DNA of 7,574 bases. Origin: SIG714 sp045629725. GTDB taxonomy: Bacteria > Bacillota > Clostridia > Oscillospirales > CAG-272. Of this stretch, positions 5,652-7,574 are shown in pieces. A program made the translations under genes and the position numbers. Where the stretch lies: NCBI GenBank assembly GCA_045629725.1, contig JAZQRT010000013.1, forward strand, positions 1 through 7,574, in the 5' to 3' direction. The notes beneath the pieces were generated by a model. The model saw only the letters and a program-made list of their open reading frames with translations, did no database searches and was not told the origin of the DNA. The stretch's first letter is position 1. Every line of letters begins with the position of its first letter.

Positions 5652-6092
5652 ATGAGAAAAAACAAAATAATATCCGTATCTGCTCTGATCGCAATATTGT
5701 CTTGTGTTCTCGGAATTTCTTCATTTGCTAACGATGCAGTCCTTGAAAACGCTGTTAAGCCCTTTGGTGAAAGAACTGTTGAAGCTCTCACAAACCTTGT
5801 GCTCGGCATGGTTGTTGTTTTCTCGGTAATGGCGATCCTCGCGCTCATCCTTACCTTCACAGGTAAGTTCTTTGCGTCACAGGATAAGAAGACAGCAGCA
5901 AAGAAGGCAGAATCCGCTTCTGCTCCCGCACCCGTTGAAGAAACACCCGCAGACAATGACGAGGAGATCGTTGCTGCCATCACTGCGGCAATCACCTGCG
6001 TTCTTGCAAGTGAGGGAACACCCGCTCCCGCATTCAGAGTTGTGTCCTTTAAAAAGACAAATACAAAACGTTCTTGGAATAATGTAGATTAA
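5652..6092 (+). CDS. mmdD: OadG/MmdD-type small membrane subunit of the decarboxylase
   Basis: This 146-residue protein is the gamma/delta-type subunit that helps assemble the complex and hold it at the membrane. Residues 1-26 are a signal-like or first membrane segment (basic start, then hydrophobic, ending SSFA). Residues about 46-69 are the family's membrane helix, ALTNLVLGMVVVFSVMAILA, which carries the typical LVLGMVVVF pattern. An Ala/Lys/Pro-rich linker follows (79-100), then the acidic DNDEEIVAAITAAITCVLAS helix and a basic tail FRVVSFKKTNTKRSW, both usual at the C-terminus of Firmicute OadG proteins. It starts 15 bases after the alpha gene, and its stop overlaps the ribosome binding site of the biotin carrier gene, so the two are closely linked. 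Family assignment is firm; the exact role here is by analogy. The extra hydrophobic N-terminus is somewhat unusual. Confidence 0.85.
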   Translation: MRKNKIISVSALIAILSCVLGISSFANDAVLENAVKPFGERTVEALTNLVLGMVVVFSVMAILALILTFTGKFFASQDKKTAAKKAESASAPAPVEETPADNDEEIVAAITAAITCVLASEGTPAPAFRVVSFKKTNTKRSWNNVD

Positions 6093-6103
6093 GGAGAAAT
6101 ACA

Positions 6104-6466
6104 ATGAGAAAATTTTACCTAACCGTAAACGGTACAACTTATGTTGTTGAAATTGAAGAGCTTGGCGAAGGCACTGCAACTGTTGCTGCTCCCGCCGCTG
6201 CCCCTGCTGCAGCACCTAAGGCTGCTGCTCCCAAGGCTGCCGCTCCTGCCGGCGCAAACGCTGTTAAGGCTCCCTTCCCCGGAACTGTTGTTAAGATGAA
6301 CGTAACAGCAGGACAGGCTGTTAAGAAGGGTGACGTTCTTTGCGTTATCGAAGCTATGAAGATGGAAAACGAGATCTCTGCTCCCGCTGACGGAACAGTT
6401 GCTTCTGTAAACGTACAGAAAGGCGCATCTGTTGCAACAGATGATGTTCTCGTAACACTTAAATAA
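6104..6466 (+). CDS. mmdC: Biotin carboxyl carrier subunit of the decarboxylase
   Basis: This 120-residue protein carries biotin between the alpha and beta subunits. Residues 1-23 form a small beta-strand N-terminal part (MRKFYLTVNGTTYVVEIEEL), as in MmdC/GcdC-type proteins. Residues 25-52 are an Ala/Pro/Lys-rich flexible arm. Residues about 53-120 are a biotinyl domain with the canonical EAMKMEN motif; Lys86 is the expected biotinylated residue, and the conserved Pro (in APFPGTV) sits about 27 residues before it. AAGGAG (6091-6096), overlapping the preceding stop codon, is the ribosome binding site, which suggests coupled translation. A biotin ligase acting on it is not in the window. A lipoyl domain is ruled out by the MKM motif. 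Confidence 0.95.
   Translation: MRKFYLTVNGTTYVVEIEELGEGTATVAAPAAAPAAAPKAAAPKAAAPAGANAVKAPFPGTVVKMNVTAGQAVKKGDVLCVIEAMKMENEISAPADGTVASVNVQKGASVATDDVLVTLK
6185..6250 (+). repeat. Degenerate Ala/Pro/Lys-coding repeat in the biotin carrier arm
   Basis: The segment codes for repeated AAAP and KAAAP units (residues 28-49) using mixed GCT/GCC/GCA codons. It is the flexible arm that lets the biotin domain swing between active sites. Copy number of such coding repeats often varies between strains. Confidence 0.7.
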
Positions 6467-6513
6467 TTCAGTCGTGAAAAAGAAAAAATCTATCGAAAGG
6501 AAGTATTAATTCA

Positions 6514-7554
6514 ATGATTGAGACCCTTCAGAATTTTCTTGAAACGACAGGATTTGCAATATTGGTCGAAAACGGCAGCTATTTGAATCTTATTATGATC
6601 GCACTTAGCTTCGTTCTTGCGTATCTTGCTATCGTCAAGAAATTTGAACCGTTGCTTTTGCTTCCCATGGCAATCGGTATGCTTCTCACGAACCTTCCAG
6701 GCGCTAACATGTTCCACCTTGATTTTTTCATTGGCGAAACAGTTGACTACGGTATGGTTCTTTACAAGGGAGGATTTCTTGATCTTCTCTATCTCGGTGT
6801 TAAGCTTGGTATTTATCCCTCCCTTATCTTCATCGGTATCGGTGCGATGACCGACTTCTCATCACTTATCGCTAACCCCAAGTCCCTGCTCCTCGGTGCG
6901 GCTGCTCAGCTCGGCGTATTCGTTGCCTATGCAGGTGCGCTTATGTCAGGTGCATTTACAGGACCTCAAGCTGCCGCTATCGGTATCATCGGCGGTGCGG
7001 ACGGTCCTACTGCCATCCTCGTTACAAAAACTCTCGCTCCCGAGCTTCTCGGTGCGATCGCTATTGCGGCTTATTCATACATGGCGCTGATTCCCCTTAT
7101 TCAGCCTCCCATTATGAAGCTTATGACAACTAAAGAACAGCGTCAGATCAAGATGACAAACCTCCGCCCTGTTTCCAAGGTTGAGCAGATCATCTTCCCC
7201 ATCCTCGTTATCGCGGTTGTTATATTCATCATTCCCGATGCCGCTCCCCTTATCGGATGTCTTATGTTCGGTAACCTCCTCAACGTATGCGGAGTTACAG
7301 AAAGACTTTCCAAAACAGCTCAGAACGAGCTTATGAACATTGTTACAATTTTCCTCGGAATTTCCGTTGGTGCAACTGCATCTGCTGCAAACTTCCTCAG
7401 ATTTGAAACAATTCTTATTATATGCCTTGGTCTTGTTGCTTTCTCTATTTCTACTCTCGGCGGACTTCTCGGCGGTAGAATCATGTGCTGGGCAACTAAA
7501 GGAAAGGTTAATCCCCTTATCGGTTCTGCAGGTGTTTCTGAAGTCGGGTCGTAG
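6514..7554 (+). CDS. mmdB: Sodium-pumping decarboxylase beta subunit (OadB/MmdB family), C-terminus missing or broken
   Basis: The beta subunit decarboxylates carboxybiotin and couples this to sodium export across the membrane. The 346 residues form many hydrophobic helices. GIIGGADGPTAI (157-168) is the family hallmark with Asp163; Tyr189, Asn333, Gly337 and Ser342 align at a constant offset of 40 with Klebsiella OadB residues Asp203, Tyr229, Asn373, Gly377 and Ser382, known to be important for sodium coupling. The family normally continues after NPLIGSAGVS with AVPMAARVS and a last membrane helix. Here it reads EVGS and a TAG at 7552, so the counterpart of Arg389 and the C-terminal ~30-50 residues are absent. 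The stop lies 20 bases from the window end, so a sequence error at a contig edge is likely. AAAGGAAG (6496-6503) is the ribosome binding site. It is the fourth gene of the operon, 47 bases after the biotin carrier gene. Confidence 0.93.
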   Translation: MIETLQNFLETTGFAILVENGSYLNLIMIALSFVLAYLAIVKKFEPLLLLPMAIGMLLTNLPGANMFHLDFFIGETVDYGMVLYKGGFLDLLYLGVKLGIYPSLIFIGIGAMTDFSSLIANPKSLLLGAAAQLGVFVAYAGALMSGAFTGPQAAAIGIIGGADGPTAILVTKTLAPELLGAIAIAAYSYMALIPLIQPPIMKLMTTKEQRQIKMTNLRPVSKVEQIIFPILVIAVVIFIIPDAAPLIGCLMFGNLLNVCGVTERLSKTAQNELMNIVTIFLGISVGATASAANFLRFETILIICLGLVAFSISTLGGLLGGRIMCWATKGKVNPLIGSAGVSEVGS

Positions 7555-7574
7555 CCATGTCGTTCTGTGAGCCA

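Noticed and set aside
1..7574. Search for CRISPR arrays, tRNA or rRNA genes, insertion-sequence ends and phage genes
   Set aside because: No regularly spaced repeats, no tRNA-like cloverleaf or rRNA segment, and no transposase or integrase motifs were seen in either strand.

Overview
The window looks like chromosomal DNA from an anaerobic gut-type Firmicute, most likely class Clostridia (Oscillospiraceae/Ruminococcaceae-like). This is inferred from the gene content (pyruvate phosphate dikinase, a YqhQ/DUF1385 protein, a sodium-pump biotin decarboxylase), purine-rich ribosome binding sites, sigma-A-type promoters with extended -10 boxes, and AT-rich intergenic DNA. No rRNA, tRNA, CRISPR array, insertion sequence or phage gene was found. 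The window is cut at both ends.

Layout. Bases 2-1156 hold the C-terminal 384 codons of pyruvate phosphate dikinase, followed by a short hairpin-forming repeat and a strong intrinsic terminator. Bases 1322-1798 encode a lipoprotein with a single rhodanese domain, with its own promoter and a terminator that probably also serves the convergent gene. On the minus strand, 3013-1883 encodes a multi-pass YqhQ/DUF1385 membrane protein with a charged linker. A divergent AT-rich region (3014-3154) separates it from an XRE-type regulator with a helical, TPR-like C-terminal part (3155-4024). After a 193-base leader comes a four-gene operon (4218 to the window end). It encodes a divergent carboxyltransferase alpha subunit, a small OadG-type membrane subunit, a biotin carrier protein and the beta subunit that pumps sodium. 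The order alpha, small membrane subunit, biotin carrier, beta is that of methylmalonyl-CoA decarboxylase operons.

How the genes work together. In the known family, the alpha subunit moves the carboxyl group from an acyl-CoA or 2-oxoacid to biotin on the carrier protein. The beta subunit then releases CO2 and exports sodium, and the small subunit holds the complex at the membrane. The substrate here is uncertain because the alpha subunit departs from the usual active-site motifs. The pyruvate dikinase belongs to PEP/pyruvate metabolism but lies in a separate transcription unit.

Most notable points: (1) a 22-base element occurs twice in inverted orientation with one mismatch, once between a stop codon and its terminator and once in frame inside the charged linker of the YqhQ gene; (2) the alpha subunit is short and has altered oxyanion-loop motifs; (3) the beta subunit stops just before a conserved functional arginine, 20 bases from the window end, which suggests an end-of-contig error or a real break; (4) the XRE regulator's promoter has a nine-T run in its spacer. 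I did not find a convincing wholly new system; the dispersed element is the best lead.
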